Assembly (NCBI GenBank): GCA_003561325.1
Contig: PWWY01000148.1
Location: forward strand, 1 to 5,730
DNA length: 5,730 nucleotides
Direction: 5' to 3'
Source of the DNA: Syntrophomonadaceae bacterium
GTDB taxonomy: Bacteria > Bacillota > Dethiobacteria > DTU022 > UBA8154
Both the position numbers and the translations under genes were made by a program. The notes beneath the pieces are model-generated. The model saw only the letters and a program-made list of their open reading frames with translations. It did no database searches and had not been told where the DNA came from. Each line of letters begins with the position of its first letter. The first letter of the stretch is position 1. This document shows, piece after piece, positions 1 to 5,730 of the stretch.

Positions 1-937
1 GAAAGCCCACTTTCATCAGGTAGGGCTCGTACAGCTCTTCGATGGTTCCGGCCTCTTCATTGATCGCGGCCGCAAGGGTATCCAGGCCCACGGGGCCTCC
101 GTTAAACTTTTTAATAATCGTCTCCAGCAGCAGGTAATCCGTTCGATCCAGGCCGATACTGTCCACCTCTAAAACTATCATGGCTTCTTTAGCAACCTCT
201 TCGGTAATGATCCCGTTGGCACGAATCTGGGCAAAATCACGAACCCTTTTCAAGAGGCGGTTGGCAATGCGCGGGGTTCCCCGGGAAGCCCTGGCAAGGG
301 TTTGAGCGCCCTCTGCTTCTACCTGGACCCGGATCAACCGTGAGGAACGCTGCACGATCTTGAAAATATCCTCGGTGGAATAGAAGTCCAGGCGCTCCAT
401 GATGCCAAAGCGGTCCCTTAAAGGCGAAGATAAAAGCCCGGCCCGGGTTGTCGCCCCGATCAGCGTAAAGGGAGAAAGCTCCAGGCGCAGGGAGCGGGCA
501 CTGGGGCCTTTTCCAATCATGATGTCCAGGGCGAAATCTTCCATGGCCGGATAAAGGATTTCCTCCACACTGCGCTGCAGGCGATGAATTTCATCGATAA
601 ATAGAATGTCATGGGCGGCCAGGTTCGTTAACAGGGCGGCCAGATCCCCGGGCCTTTCCACCGCCGGACCGGAGGTCATCTTGATCTCAACACCCATTTC
701 ACGGGCAATAATGTAGGCCATGGTCGTCTTCCCCAGGCCGGGGGGGCCGTGCAAGAGTACATGGTCCAGGGATTCTTTCCTTCTCTTCGCGGCATCAACA
801 TAAATGCCCAGCTTTTCTTTCAGCTTTTCCTGGCCCAGGAAATCCTGGAAGGTATCGGGGCGCAGGGAGATTTCATAGGGGGTTTCTTCGCTCTTGACCC
901 GGGACGATATGATTCTTTCTTCAACATTTTCCTCCAT
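1..937 (-). CDS. ruvB: RuvB, Holliday junction branch-migration ATPase (3' end cut by window)
   Basis: RuvB is the AAA+ hexameric motor that, with RuvA, drives branch migration of Holliday junctions in the cytoplasm. My translation of the minus strand is open from an ATG at 937 to the window edge, 312 codons plus one base. Visible motifs are Walker A GPPGLGKTT (residues 64-72), Walker B with DEIH (115-118), sensor 1 GATTRAG (161-167) and the arginine-finger segment LRDRFG (173-178). The C-terminal winged-helix domain is recognisable from GGPVGLDTLAAAINEE and the later YEPYL. The usual family length is about 335-345 residues, so some 25-30 residues are missing at the C-terminus; the last visible residues KVGF normally precede a QRTPRGR-like segment. 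The start is supported by GGAGG at 946-950, 8 nt upstream. It lies 67 nt after ruvA and is probably co-transcribed with it. No frameshift or missing catalytic residue is seen. Confidence 0.97.
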   Translation of the reverse strand, partial: MEENVEERIISSRVKSEETPYEISLRPDTFQDFLGQEKLKEKLGIYVDAAKRRKESLDHVLLHGPPGLGKTTMAYIIAREMGVEIKMTSGPAVERPGDLAALLTNLAAHDILFIDEIHRLQRSVEEILYPAMEDFALDIMIGKGPSARSLRLELSPFTLIGATTRAGLLSSPLRDRFGIMERLDFYSTEDIFKIVQRSSRLIRVQVEAEGAQTLARASRGTPRIANRLLKRVRDFAQIRANGIITEEVAKEAMIVLEVDSIGLDRTDYLLLETIIKKFNGGPVGLDTLAAAINEEAGTIEELYEPYLMKVGF

Positions 938-1004
938 AGACAGGGCCTCCCCCCAACGATAGTCAACGCTATTACCCGATTAGATCCCTGGACTCTTGTA
1001 CGGG

Positions 1005-1601
1005 CTATTCCCTCGACAGATGGGCCAGGGCCTTTTTAAACAGGCCTTCCACCGATGTTTTCTCTTCTGTGGATACCTTGATCTTCACCCTGCTGATCTC
1101 CGTCTCGGAGTAGCCCAAAGCGGCCAGGGCCTGGGAAACCTCCCGCCAGGTATTTTCTGGCAAGCGATCCCCTGCGCCTCCAAAAGCTTGCAGCGCTGTC
1201 GCATCAACCTTGTGCTTCAGTTCGTAACATATGCGGCTGGCCGTTTTTTTGCCTATACCCGGGATCGTTGTCAGCACCGCTACTTCCTCATGGGTAACCG
1301 CCCGCACAATTTGCGGGATGGTCAGGTGTCCCAGCAGGGAAAGGGCCGCTTTGGGGCCAATCCCACCCACCCCTAACAGGGTGACAAAAAAATCTCTTTC
1401 CTGGCTCTGCAGGAATCCATATAACGTGAAGCTATCCTCTTTCGGCAGCAGGTACGTATACAAATAAATGTCTTCACCGGGTCGAGGCAGATCAAAATAA
1501 CTGGACGCAGGAACATGCACCTGTAAGCCGATCCCCATCACATCGACGACGACATATTGAGGAAAAGATTGTGCAACTTTACCCCGCAGATACCAGATCA
1601 A
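1005..1601 (-). CDS. ruvA: RuvA, Holliday junction DNA-binding protein
   Basis: RuvA binds the four-way junction as a tetramer and loads RuvB rings on opposite arms. The protein has 198 residues, close to the about 200 usual for the family. The N-terminal OB-fold domain (about 1-62) starts with the typical MIxxLRGKV. The acidic pin pair E55-D56 sits in PKEDSFTLYGF, the same place as in E. coli RuvA. Two helix-hairpin-helix motifs follow: GVGGIGPKAAL (77-87) and IPGIGKKTA (113-121). A C-terminal domain that contacts RuvB (about 150-198) includes EVSQALAALGYSE. The start codon is TTG at 1601, not ATG; it overlaps the ruvC stop in the tetranucleotide TTGA, which points to translational coupling. 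The stop is TAG. Identity is secure from the motifs and the ruvC/ruvB neighbours. Confidence 0.97.
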   Translation of the reverse strand: MIWYLRGKVAQSFPQYVVVDVMGIGLQVHVPASSYFDLPRPGEDIYLYTYLLPKEDSFTLYGFLQSQERDFFVTLLGVGGIGPKAALSLLGHLTIPQIVRAVTHEEVAVLTTIPGIGKKTASRICYELKHKVDATALQAFGGAGDRLPENTWREVSQALAALGYSETEISRVKIKVSTEEKTSVEGLFKKALAHLSRE

Positions 1602-2149
1602 CCGTTCTTTCCACCTCTCTCACAACGCGGCTGCGCCGGCTGTTGTTCCTTTCTTAATTTCTCCGCCACCCGTTTCTGAAACATGGAGGATTGGAGGTGG
1701 CAGATCGCCACAGCCAAGGCGTCTGCTGCATCGTCCGGCTTTGGGGGTTCAGCCAAGTTTAAGAGCAGGCAAACCATTTGCTGTACCTGTTTTTTTTCAG
1801 CCCTGCCGTATCCCGCAACGGCTAGTTTTACCTGGAGGGGGGTGTATTCGAAAACCTGCACATCCTGCTGTGCTGCTGCCGTGAGCACAGCACCCCGGGC
1901 TTCCCCTACCTGCATGGCAGTGCGTACATTTTTGCAAAAGAATAACTGCTCCACCGCCAGGGCCTCCGGACTGTACTGCTCTAACAGCTGCAGAACGCTC
2001 TTGTAAACGATATAAATGCGCTGATACACGGCCATCCGGGCGGGAGAGCTGATATAACCGCAATCGAGCTCATTTAACGTGTTCGATGTTTTTTCCACGA
2101 CACCGTAACCTGTTCTGGCCAGGCCGGGATCAATGCCCAGGACAATCAT
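1598..2149 (-). CDS. ruvC: RuvC, Holliday junction resolvase (crossover junction endodeoxyribonuclease)
   Basis: RuvC is a dimeric, metal-dependent nuclease of the RNase H fold that cuts Holliday junctions symmetrically and completes recombinational repair with RuvAB. The protein has 183 residues (E. coli: 173). The N-terminal IVLGIDPGLARTGYGVV carries catalytic D7; the second acid is E67 in AVEQLFF; the last two are D140 and D143 in PDDAADALAVAICH. All four catalytic acids are therefore present. The extra length is a basic, polar C-terminal tail (about 160-183), whose last codons also encode the ribosome binding site of ruvA. The ATG at 2149 is preceded by AAAGGAT (about 2162-2168), about 12 nt away, which is weaker than the sites of neighbouring genes. 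It is the first gene after the 168-nt gap and so probably the head of the ruvCAB transcript. Confidence 0.96.
   Translation of the reverse strand: MIVLGIDPGLARTGYGVVEKTSNTLNELDCGYISSPARMAVYQRIYIVYKSVLQLLEQYSPEALAVEQLFFCKNVRTAMQVGEARGAVLTAAAQQDVQVFEYTPLQVKLAVAGYGRAEKKQVQQMVCLLLNLAEPPKPDDAADALAVAICHLQSSMFQKRVAEKLRKEQQPAQPRCERGGKNG
1611..1616 (-). promoter_or_regulatory. Ribosome binding site of ruvA, inside ruvC
   Basis: AGGTGG lies 9 nt upstream of the TTG codon at 1601 and within the last codons of ruvC (encoding RGGKNG). It supports the TTG start, since no ATG is available at the family's conserved N-terminus. Together with the TTGA stop/start overlap it suggests that ruvA translation is coupled to ruvC. 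Confidence 0.7.
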
Positions 2150-2194
2150 GATTTATAGCCCATCCTTTGACGAAATACAAACAATCATTCTACT

Positions 2195-2224
2195 ATTCTA
2201 CAGGATCAAGCCTTTTACCTGCAA
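2195..2224 (-). promoter_or_regulatory. Weak candidate promoter for ruvCAB
   Basis: On the minus strand TTGCAG (2219-2224) and TAGAAT (2195-2200) are separated by 18 nt, resembling a sigma-70/sigma-A promoter with a good -10 (5/6) and a poor -35 (3/6). It would start transcription some 40 nt before ruvC. The placement is after the candidate terminator of the upstream operon, which fits, but the match is weak and by eye only. No LexA-type operator (GAAC-N4-GTTC) is visible in the gap. Confidence 0.3.
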
Positions 2225-2251
2225 AACACTAACGGCACAAAAAGTTCCAAT

Positions 2252-2288
2252 AAAAAAACACCCGGTGCAGCCTCCTGCTGAATCACGG
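2252..2288 (-). terminator. Candidate intrinsic terminator downstream of the yebC-family gene
   Basis: On the minus strand an imperfect hairpin spans 2288-2262: CCG pairs with CGG, TG with CA and CAGC with GCTG around an AGGAG loop, with an ATT bulge on one side and a single C bulge on the other. It is followed by a run of seven T residues (2258-2252) after a short GTG. The position, 30 nt past the yebC stop and before ruvC, is right for ending the tatC-yebC transcript. The stem is bulged, so efficiency is uncertain. Confidence 0.45.
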
Positions 2289-2317
2289 AGCGTTCCATGG
2301 AACATACTTAAATAAAA

Positions 2318-3070
2318 CTAAACGGACTGCAAAATTTCTTCCGGGATATCGAAGTTCGAATAGACATTTTGCACATCATCGTGGTCTTCCAGCGCTTCCA
2401 GCAGGCGCAGCACTTTCGCGGCTTCATCAGCGCTTTCGATGCGGACCACATTTTGGGGAACCATGGTCACTTCGGCCGTGCTGAGTTGAATCTCCTGGCG
2501 GCTCAGGTCGTCCTTAAGCCGTTCAAATCCTTCCGGCTCCGAGGTAATGACGTAACTGTTTTCTTCCTCCTGAAAATCTTCAGCCCCTGCTTCCAGGGCC
2601 AGCAGCAACAACTCATCTTCGGTTTTGGCCGTATCTTTTTTATCCACAACCACGTATCCTTTCCTGGAAAACATCCAGGAGACACAGCCCGACTCGCCCA
2701 TACTTCCTTCGTTGCGAGAAAAAATATTCCTGATCTCAGGAGCTGTCCTGTTGCGGTTATCCGTTAAGATCTGCAGCAGCACCGCGACTCCGCCAGGCCC
2801 ATAGCCTTCATAGATAATCTGCTCCAGGTTGGAACTATCTGCACTGCCGGTGCCTCGCTGCACGGCGCGTTGAATATTATCGGCAGGCATATTCGCTTCC
2901 CGGGCTTTTTGGACTGCCAGGCGGAGACGAAAGTTCGCCTGGAGATCTTCTCCCCCTTCCCTAGCTGCCACCGTAATTTCCCGGGCCAGCTTGGTAAAAA
3001 TCTTTCCCTTCTGGGCATCTGCCCTGGCCTTGCGGTGTTTTACATTGGCCCATTTTGAATGTCCGGCCAT
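2318..3070 (-). CDS. yebC: YebC/PmpR (TACO1) family protein
   Basis: This 250-residue protein belongs to the YebC/PmpR family, which also includes mitochondrial TACO1. Members were first annotated as transcriptional regulators (PmpR of Pseudomonas); later work ties the family to translation, including relief of ribosome stalling at proline-rich stretches. Which role applies here cannot be read from the sequence. The N-terminus MAGHSKWANVKHRKARADAQKGKIF (written here in part: MAGHSKW, 1-7, and KHRKARAD) is the family hallmark. Other typical segments are AREANMPADNIQRAV (about 56-70), YEGYGPGGVA (87-96), LTDNRNRT (102-109) and the C-terminal LEALEDHDDVQNVYSNFDI. The length is typical (about 240-250). 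An in-frame ATG at 3106 would add 12 residues, but family conservation and GGAGGG just upstream favour 3070. yebC next to ruvC is a common bacterial arrangement. It lies 35 nt after the MOSC gene, so it may share that transcript. Confidence 0.94.
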   Translation of the reverse strand: MAGHSKWANVKHRKARADAQKGKIFTKLAREITVAAREGGEDLQANFRLRLAVQKAREANMPADNIQRAVQRGTGSADSSNLEQIIYEGYGPGGVAVLLQILTDNRNRTAPEIRNIFSRNEGSMGESGCVSWMFSRKGYVVVDKKDTAKTEDELLLLALEAGAEDFQEEENSYVITSEPEGFERLKDDLSRQEIQLSTAEVTMVPQNVVRIESADEAAKVLRLLEALEDHDDVQNVYSNFDIPEEILQSV

Positions 3071-3075
3071 GTTAT

Positions 3076-3081
3076 CCCTCC
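3076..3081 (-). promoter_or_regulatory. Ribosome binding site fixing the yebC start
   Basis: GGAGGG ends 5 nt before the ATG at 3070. It decides between this start and the in-frame ATG at 3106, which overlaps the MOSC stop as TAATG but has no comparable site in front of it. Confidence 0.75.
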
Positions 3082-3105
3082 GGTTCACTGAAGCTTGGAG
3101 CAGCA

Positions 3106-3558
3106 TTACGGGGCAGAAATCTCGTCCCCGGTTTTTACCCGGCCGCCCTTTAGAACCTTGACGAAAATCCCCTCACGCGGCATCACGCAGTCTCCAGCCT
3201 GGTAGTATATGGCGCAGCGATCATGACATTCTTTACCTATTTGTGTCACTTCCAACTCCACATCGTTCCCGACCCTTAGCTTTCCTCCGAGAGGCAGGTG
3301 GACCAGGTTAATTCCTTCCGTGGTAATATTCTCCGCAAAATCTCCTGGATTCACGTCCAACCCTTTTTCTCGCATCTTGTTGATGCTCTCGATGGCCAAA
3401 AGGCTGATCTGTCGATGCCCGTCTCCGGCATGCGCATCATTTTCCAAGCCATGGTTCTCCAGCAGCTGCGCTTCAGCAATGTTGGTTTTCCGTTCGCCCT
3501 TGTTTTTACTCCAACATACGGCCACTACATTTCCCGTTTGTTGTTTCCGGTTGGCCAT
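3106..3558 (-). CDS. Standalone MOSC-domain protein, probable molybdenum-cofactor role
   Basis: A 150-residue protein made essentially of one MOSC domain, the module also found at the C-terminus of molybdenum cofactor sulfurases and in mARC/YiiM-type proteins, where a conserved cysteine meets the cofactor. Recognisable segments are HAGDGHRQISLLAIESI (about 43-59), the PGDFAENITTEGI block (71-83), LPLGGKLRVG (88-97), and a cysteine-rich block with C111, C115 and C124 (KECHDRC, then AGDCVMPREGIF). No pyridoxal-phosphate or ferredoxin domain is attached. It sits 36 nt after moaA and close to mobA, so a role in sulfur or metal handling on molybdopterin, or carrying the cofactor, is inferred; the exact reaction is unknown. 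Two ATGs are possible, 3564 and 3558. I chose 3558 because AGGAGG at 3569-3574 is 10 nt away, against only 4 nt for 3564; the longer form adds just MR. The stop is TAA. Confidence 0.88.
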   Translation of the reverse strand: MANRKQQTGNVVAVCWSKNKGERKTNIAEAQLLENHGLENDAHAGDGHRQISLLAIESINKMREKGLDVNPGDFAENITTEGINLVHLPLGGKLRVGNDVELEVTQIGKECHDRCAIYYQAGDCVMPREGIFVKVLKGGRVKTGDEISAP

Positions 3559-3568
3559 CCTCATCTTC

Positions 3569-3574
3569 CCTCCT
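3569..3574 (-). promoter_or_regulatory. Ribosome binding site of the MOSC gene
   Basis: AGGAGG lies in the short gap after the moaA stop. It is 10 nt from the ATG at 3558 and 4 nt from the ATG at 3564. The longer spacing is nearer the usual range, so the shorter protein is favoured, though not proven. Confidence 0.65.
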
Positions 3575-3594
3575 GGGTGGATCGTTCCGCGATT

Positions 3595-4593
3595 TTAGCC
3601 ACCCGTTTGCGTCATGGAACGAACGCTTTTATATTGCTTCCCTCGTTCTTCGGGTGTATGGGCCACCCTCCCTGGGTCCGGCTTCATGGTTAACGCCTTT
3701 CGAAAACTTTCCTGCAGCGCGCGTTTGTCATTCAAAAAAGGTTTTAAATCGAACTCTTCTTCGGAAAAGAGACAGGGTTTAATCTTGCCGTCGGAGGTCA
3801 CCCGCAGACGGTTACAGCGGTCGCAAAAATGTCGGCTCAGGGGAGAAATCAGCCCAATTTTTCCCACGGCATGTTCAAGCCGAAAATACTGGGCGGGACC
3901 TCCCCCGTGTTCGCCTTCTACAGAGATGAGCGGAGAGATGCGGCTGGCAATCTCGGTTACTTTTTCCAGCGAAACGAAGTGATTGACCCACTGCCCGTCC
4001 TGCTGGCAGGGCATATACTCGATAAATCGGACATCCAGTTCCTTGTCCAGGGTCATGGACAAGAAGTTTTGTATTTCATGATCGTTGACACCCTTCAACA
4101 AGACCACGTTTATCTTGACCGGCGTTAAGCCAGCTTCAATCGACCTTTCAATACCTAAGAGAGTGTTGGAAAGTTTGCCTCCCTTTGTAATCTGCTTGAA
4201 GTTGGCCTCATCCAGGGAGTCCAGGCTGATGTTCACCCTGTTTAACCCGGCAGCCGCCAGGTCGAAAGCCAGGCGGTGCAGCATCACCCCGTTTGTCGTC
4301 AGGGAGAGATCTTTTATTCCGGGTATTCTGGCCAAACCCTGGACGATTACCAGAATATCGGGGCGCAGCAAGGGCTCTCCACCCGTCAGGCGGATCCGCT
4401 TGATGCCCAGTTCAACGGCAGCCTGGCCGATAGTCACCAGTTCAGAAGCTGTTAAGCTTTCCTCTTGAGACACAACACCGCAATCGACGGGAGAAGAACG
4501 ACAGTAAAAACAGTTTAGATTGCATTGTTCCGTCACGGAAAGTCTCAGGTAGTTTACTTCTCGTCCGTATGCATCCATCAGTTTCTCCGCCAT
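3595..4593 (-). CDS. moaA: MoaA, GTP 3',8-cyclase (radical SAM, molybdenum cofactor synthesis step 1)
   Basis: MoaA converts GTP to 3',8-cyclo-7,8-dihydro-GTP, which MoaC turns into cyclic pyranopterin monophosphate; no moaC lies in this window. The protein has 332 residues, normal for the family. The radical-SAM cluster motif is C24-x3-C28-x2-C31 and the SAM-binding GGEP is at 71-74. The second [4Fe-4S] cluster that holds GTP is C257-x2-C260-x13-C274 in CDRCNRLR...KPC, with the arginines R262 and R264. The C-terminal GG pair needed for activity in characterised MoaA is present (331-332). After C31 the sequence is RSSP with an extra C38, rather than the common MP. The ATG at 4593 has GGAGG at 4603-4607, 9 nt upstream. 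It follows mobA by 51 nt and precedes the MOSC gene by 36 nt. Identity is firm. Confidence 0.97.
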   Translation of the reverse strand: MAEKLMDAYGREVNYLRLSVTEQCNLNCFYCRSSPVDCGVVSQEESLTASELVTIGQAAVELGIKRIRLTGGEPLLRPDILVIVQGLARIPGIKDLSLTTNGVMLHRLAFDLAAAGLNRVNISLDSLDEANFKQITKGGKLSNTLLGIERSIEAGLTPVKINVVLLKGVNDHEIQNFLSMTLDKELDVRFIEYMPCQQDGQWVNHFVSLEKVTEIASRISPLISVEGEHGGGPAQYFRLEHAVGKIGLISPLSRHFCDRCNRLRVTSDGKIKPCLFSEEEFDLKPFLNDKRALQESFRKALTMKPDPGRVAHTPEERGKQYKSVRSMTQTGG

Positions 4594-4644
4594 GTAGATG
4601 GTCCTCCCTCTTTGCAGGTGAGAATTACGGTATTCTTAACTCCC

Positions 4645-5259
4645 TCAACTCTTCTCCCGGGCGAATAAGCTTTGTGCTTGTTCATAATCCTCTCGCGTAT
4701 TGATATTAAAAAATGAACGCATTCCCGGGTCATAACGACGTACCGATGCTTCGTCGATTTCTTTCATGTCCAAGCCGGCGTAAAAATCCGTTATTTTAAA
4801 ATTCTCCTGCTCCAGGGAGCGGGTAATGCGGTCCAATACCCTGCGGTGATAGAAGGCAAACAACGGCTGGTAATATTCTCCTACCCGGGGGATCACCGCA
4901 TCGTACTGCAGGGCATATTGCGACATGAAGTGAATCAGCGGGGGGGACAAAAACGGCATGTCACAGGCCATAAAGAAAGACGCGGGGCTCGAAGCATGAA
5001 AAAGGCCGGCATGGATCCCCCTTAAGGCATTTTTTTCACCTTGTTTGATGATATCACTAACAATAACCGCGTTTAAGTGTTGAAAATCGCGGCCTCGGTC
5101 GGTCACGATCAACACTTCATGAAACATCCCCGCCAGCTTTTCCACGATCAAATCTATCATGCAGGCGTTATCCAGGGTTAAAAATGCTTTGTTGGTCCCC
5201 ATGCGTTTACTATCGCCACCGGCGAGAATCACTGCGCTTAAATCCATTTTTCCGAACAC
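4645..5259 (-). CDS. mobA: MobA-like molybdenum cofactor guanylyltransferase
   Basis: MobA transfers GMP from GTP to molybdenum-molybdopterin, giving the guanine dinucleotide cofactor of DMSO-reductase-family enzymes. The 204 residues match the family size (about 195-205). The nucleotide-binding signature LAGGDSKRMGTNKAFL (12-27) is clear, with N23 where many members have D. The metal-binding D100 sits in ACDMPFL (98-104), and the C-terminal FFNINTREDYEQA matches the family's F-N-NTP-ED-like ending. The usual GPLxGI loop is replaced by KNALRGIHAGL (76-86). The start is GTG at 5259, with AAAGGG 7 nt upstream; an ATG at 5247 (MDLSAVILAGG) is a real alternative with a poorer site. It lies 21 nt after tatC. 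CTP-using MocA-type relatives share this fold, so nucleotide choice is inferred from overall resemblance and the moaA neighbour. Confidence 0.88.
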   Translation of the reverse strand: MFGKMDLSAVILAGGDSKRMGTNKAFLTLDNACMIDLIVEKLAGMFHEVLIVTDRGRDFQHLNAVIVSDIIKQGEKNALRGIHAGLFHASSPASFFMACDMPFLSPPLIHFMSQYALQYDAVIPRVGEYYQPLFAFYHRRVLDRITRSLEQENFKITDFYAGLDMKEIDEASVRRYDPGMRSFFNINTREDYEQAQSLFAREKS

Positions 5260-5280
5260 CCAACAGCCCTTTCCCGTGAT

Positions 5281-5730
5281 TTACATTTCCCTGGCTTCTT
5301 CCAACTTGGCACGCTTTCTTTCCGTCATGCGCACCAGTAAAATACCCACTTCGTAGAGGACCATCATGGGACCGATCATCAAGATTTGTGAAAAAAGGTC
5401 CGGGGGCGTAATCACGGCCGATAAAATCGCCACGATCAGCAGCGCAAATTTCCTGTTGCGCCGCAAGATCGGCGAGGAAATAATGGAAAGATACCCTAAA
5501 AACCAAAAAACCAGGGGTACCTGGAAAACCACGCCAAAAGCAACCAGGAAAGCAACGACGAAGGAAATATATTCACTAATTTTAAAGTAAGCCAGCAGTT
5601 GATCCGTGGCAAACCCCAGGAAAAAGCTTAAAGCAAAGGGGAAAACAACAAAATACCCGAAAGAAATCCCCAGGGCAAACAAAAAGACCATCAACACGAT
5701 CAGCGGAATCATGGCTTTTTTTTCAGATTC
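5281..5730 (-). CDS. tatC: TatC, twin-arginine translocase core subunit (5' end cut by window)
   Basis: TatC is the membrane receptor that binds twin-arginine signal peptides and, with TatA-type subunits, exports folded proteins. The 149 visible codons are the C-terminal part; roughly 90-100 N-terminal residues, including the first two membrane segments, lie beyond 5730. The ATG at 5712 is internal: the frame continues upstream as ESEKKA, whose second glutamate matches the conserved E103 of E. coli TatC. Four hydrophobic segments (about visible residues 9-40, 53-80, 92-106 and 115-134) fit transmembrane helices 3-6. Diagnostic blocks are GYFVVFPFAL, FVVAFLVAFGVVFQVP and ITPPDLFSQ, whose D111 matches E. 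coli D211. Q70 stands at the place of E. coli E170. The tail is charged and cytoplasmic. It leads the visible operon with mobA and moaA, fitting export of molybdoenzymes, which are typical Tat substrates. Confidence 0.95.
   Translation of the reverse strand, partial: ESEKKAMIPLIVLMVFLFALGISFGYFVVFPFALSFFLGFATDQLLAYFKISEYISFVVAFLVAFGVVFQVPLVFWFLGYLSIISSPILRRNRKFALLIVAILSAVITPPDLFSQILMIGPMMVLYEVGILLVRMTERKRAKLEEAREM

Larger units (their letters stand above)
2150..2317. other. Intergenic region between yebC and ruvC
   Basis: At 168 nt this is the longest non-coding stretch in the window. It is AT-richer than its surroundings on the ruvC side. It holds the candidate terminator (2252-2288), the weak candidate promoter (2195-2224) and a perfect 12-nt palindrome GTTCCATGGAAC (2292-2303) just after the yebC stop. 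I see no credible gene in it: the open frame on the plus strand (2133-2315) starts inside ruvC and lacks a ribosome binding site. Confidence 0.6.

Noticed and set aside
938..1004. Possible structured element in the 67-nt ruvA-ruvB gap
   Set aside because: Only a four-pair ATAG/CTAT stem could be found; the gap is adequately explained as a spacer carrying the ruvB ribosome binding site.
749..1467. Overlapping plus-strand open frames opposite ruvB and ruvA
   Set aside because: They are antisense shadows of well-supported genes; their translations show no family motifs.
2133..2315. Plus-strand open frame of 60 codons across the yebC-ruvC gap
   Set aside because: It begins inside ruvC on the opposite strand, has no ribosome binding site, and its translation resembles no known family and contains low-complexity noise.
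3071..3106. Longer yebC start at the ATG overlapping the MOSC stop (TAATG)
   Set aside because: The overlap looks like translational coupling, but the family begins at MAGHSKW and a GGAGGG site sits right before that codon.
4621..4636. Inverted repeat AGAAT...ATTCT between mobA and moaA
   Set aside because: Only five AT-rich base pairs with a six-base loop and no T-run, so neither a convincing terminator nor a clear operator.
1..5730. Mobile element, CRISPR array, tRNA or defence system
   Set aside because: No repeats with regular spacing, transposase or phage motifs, or cloverleaf-like sequence were seen on either strand; nearly all sequence is occupied by core or molybdenum-cofactor genes.

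Overview
All recognisable genes in this window lie on the minus strand, so the biological order runs from position 5730 down to 1. Eight protein genes are supported: tatC (its start lies outside the window), mobA, moaA, a standalone MOSC-domain gene, a yebC/pmpR-family gene, ruvC, ruvA and ruvB (its end lies outside the window). I see no tRNA, rRNA, CRISPR array, insertion sequence or prophage gene.

Organism (inference): most genes have strong GGAGG-type ribosome binding sites, the base composition is roughly balanced, gaps are short, TTG and GTG starts are used, and yebC is followed by ruvCAB. Together these suggest a Gram-positive bacterium of the Firmicutes/Clostridia type, perhaps an anaerobe with exported molybdoenzymes. 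The sequence alone does not fix a genus.

Layout: from 5730 to about 3106 there is a molybdenum-cofactor and protein-export group. TatC forms the core of the twin-arginine translocase, which exports folded, cofactor-loaded proteins. MoaA starts molybdopterin synthesis from GTP. MobA attaches GMP to make the guanine dinucleotide form used by DMSO-reductase-family enzymes. The MOSC protein probably handles molybdenum or sulfur on the cofactor. Gaps between these genes are 21 to about 51 nt, so one operon is likely. The yebC-family gene follows only 35 nt later and may be read from the same transcript.

A 168-nt gap (2150-2317) separates yebC from ruvC. It is the largest non-coding stretch and carries a candidate intrinsic terminator and a weak candidate promoter. 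From 2149 to 1 lies ruvC-ruvA-ruvB, the Holliday-junction resolvase, the junction-binding protein and the branch-migration motor. ruvC and ruvA overlap by 4 nt.

The window looks like ordinary chromosomal core plus molybdenum metabolism. I found no convincing evidence of a new system. The points most worth a second look are the standalone MOSC protein in its Tat/molybdenum-cofactor setting, divergence in the loop after the MobA nucleotide-binding region, and the unusual residues after the MoaA radical-SAM cysteines.
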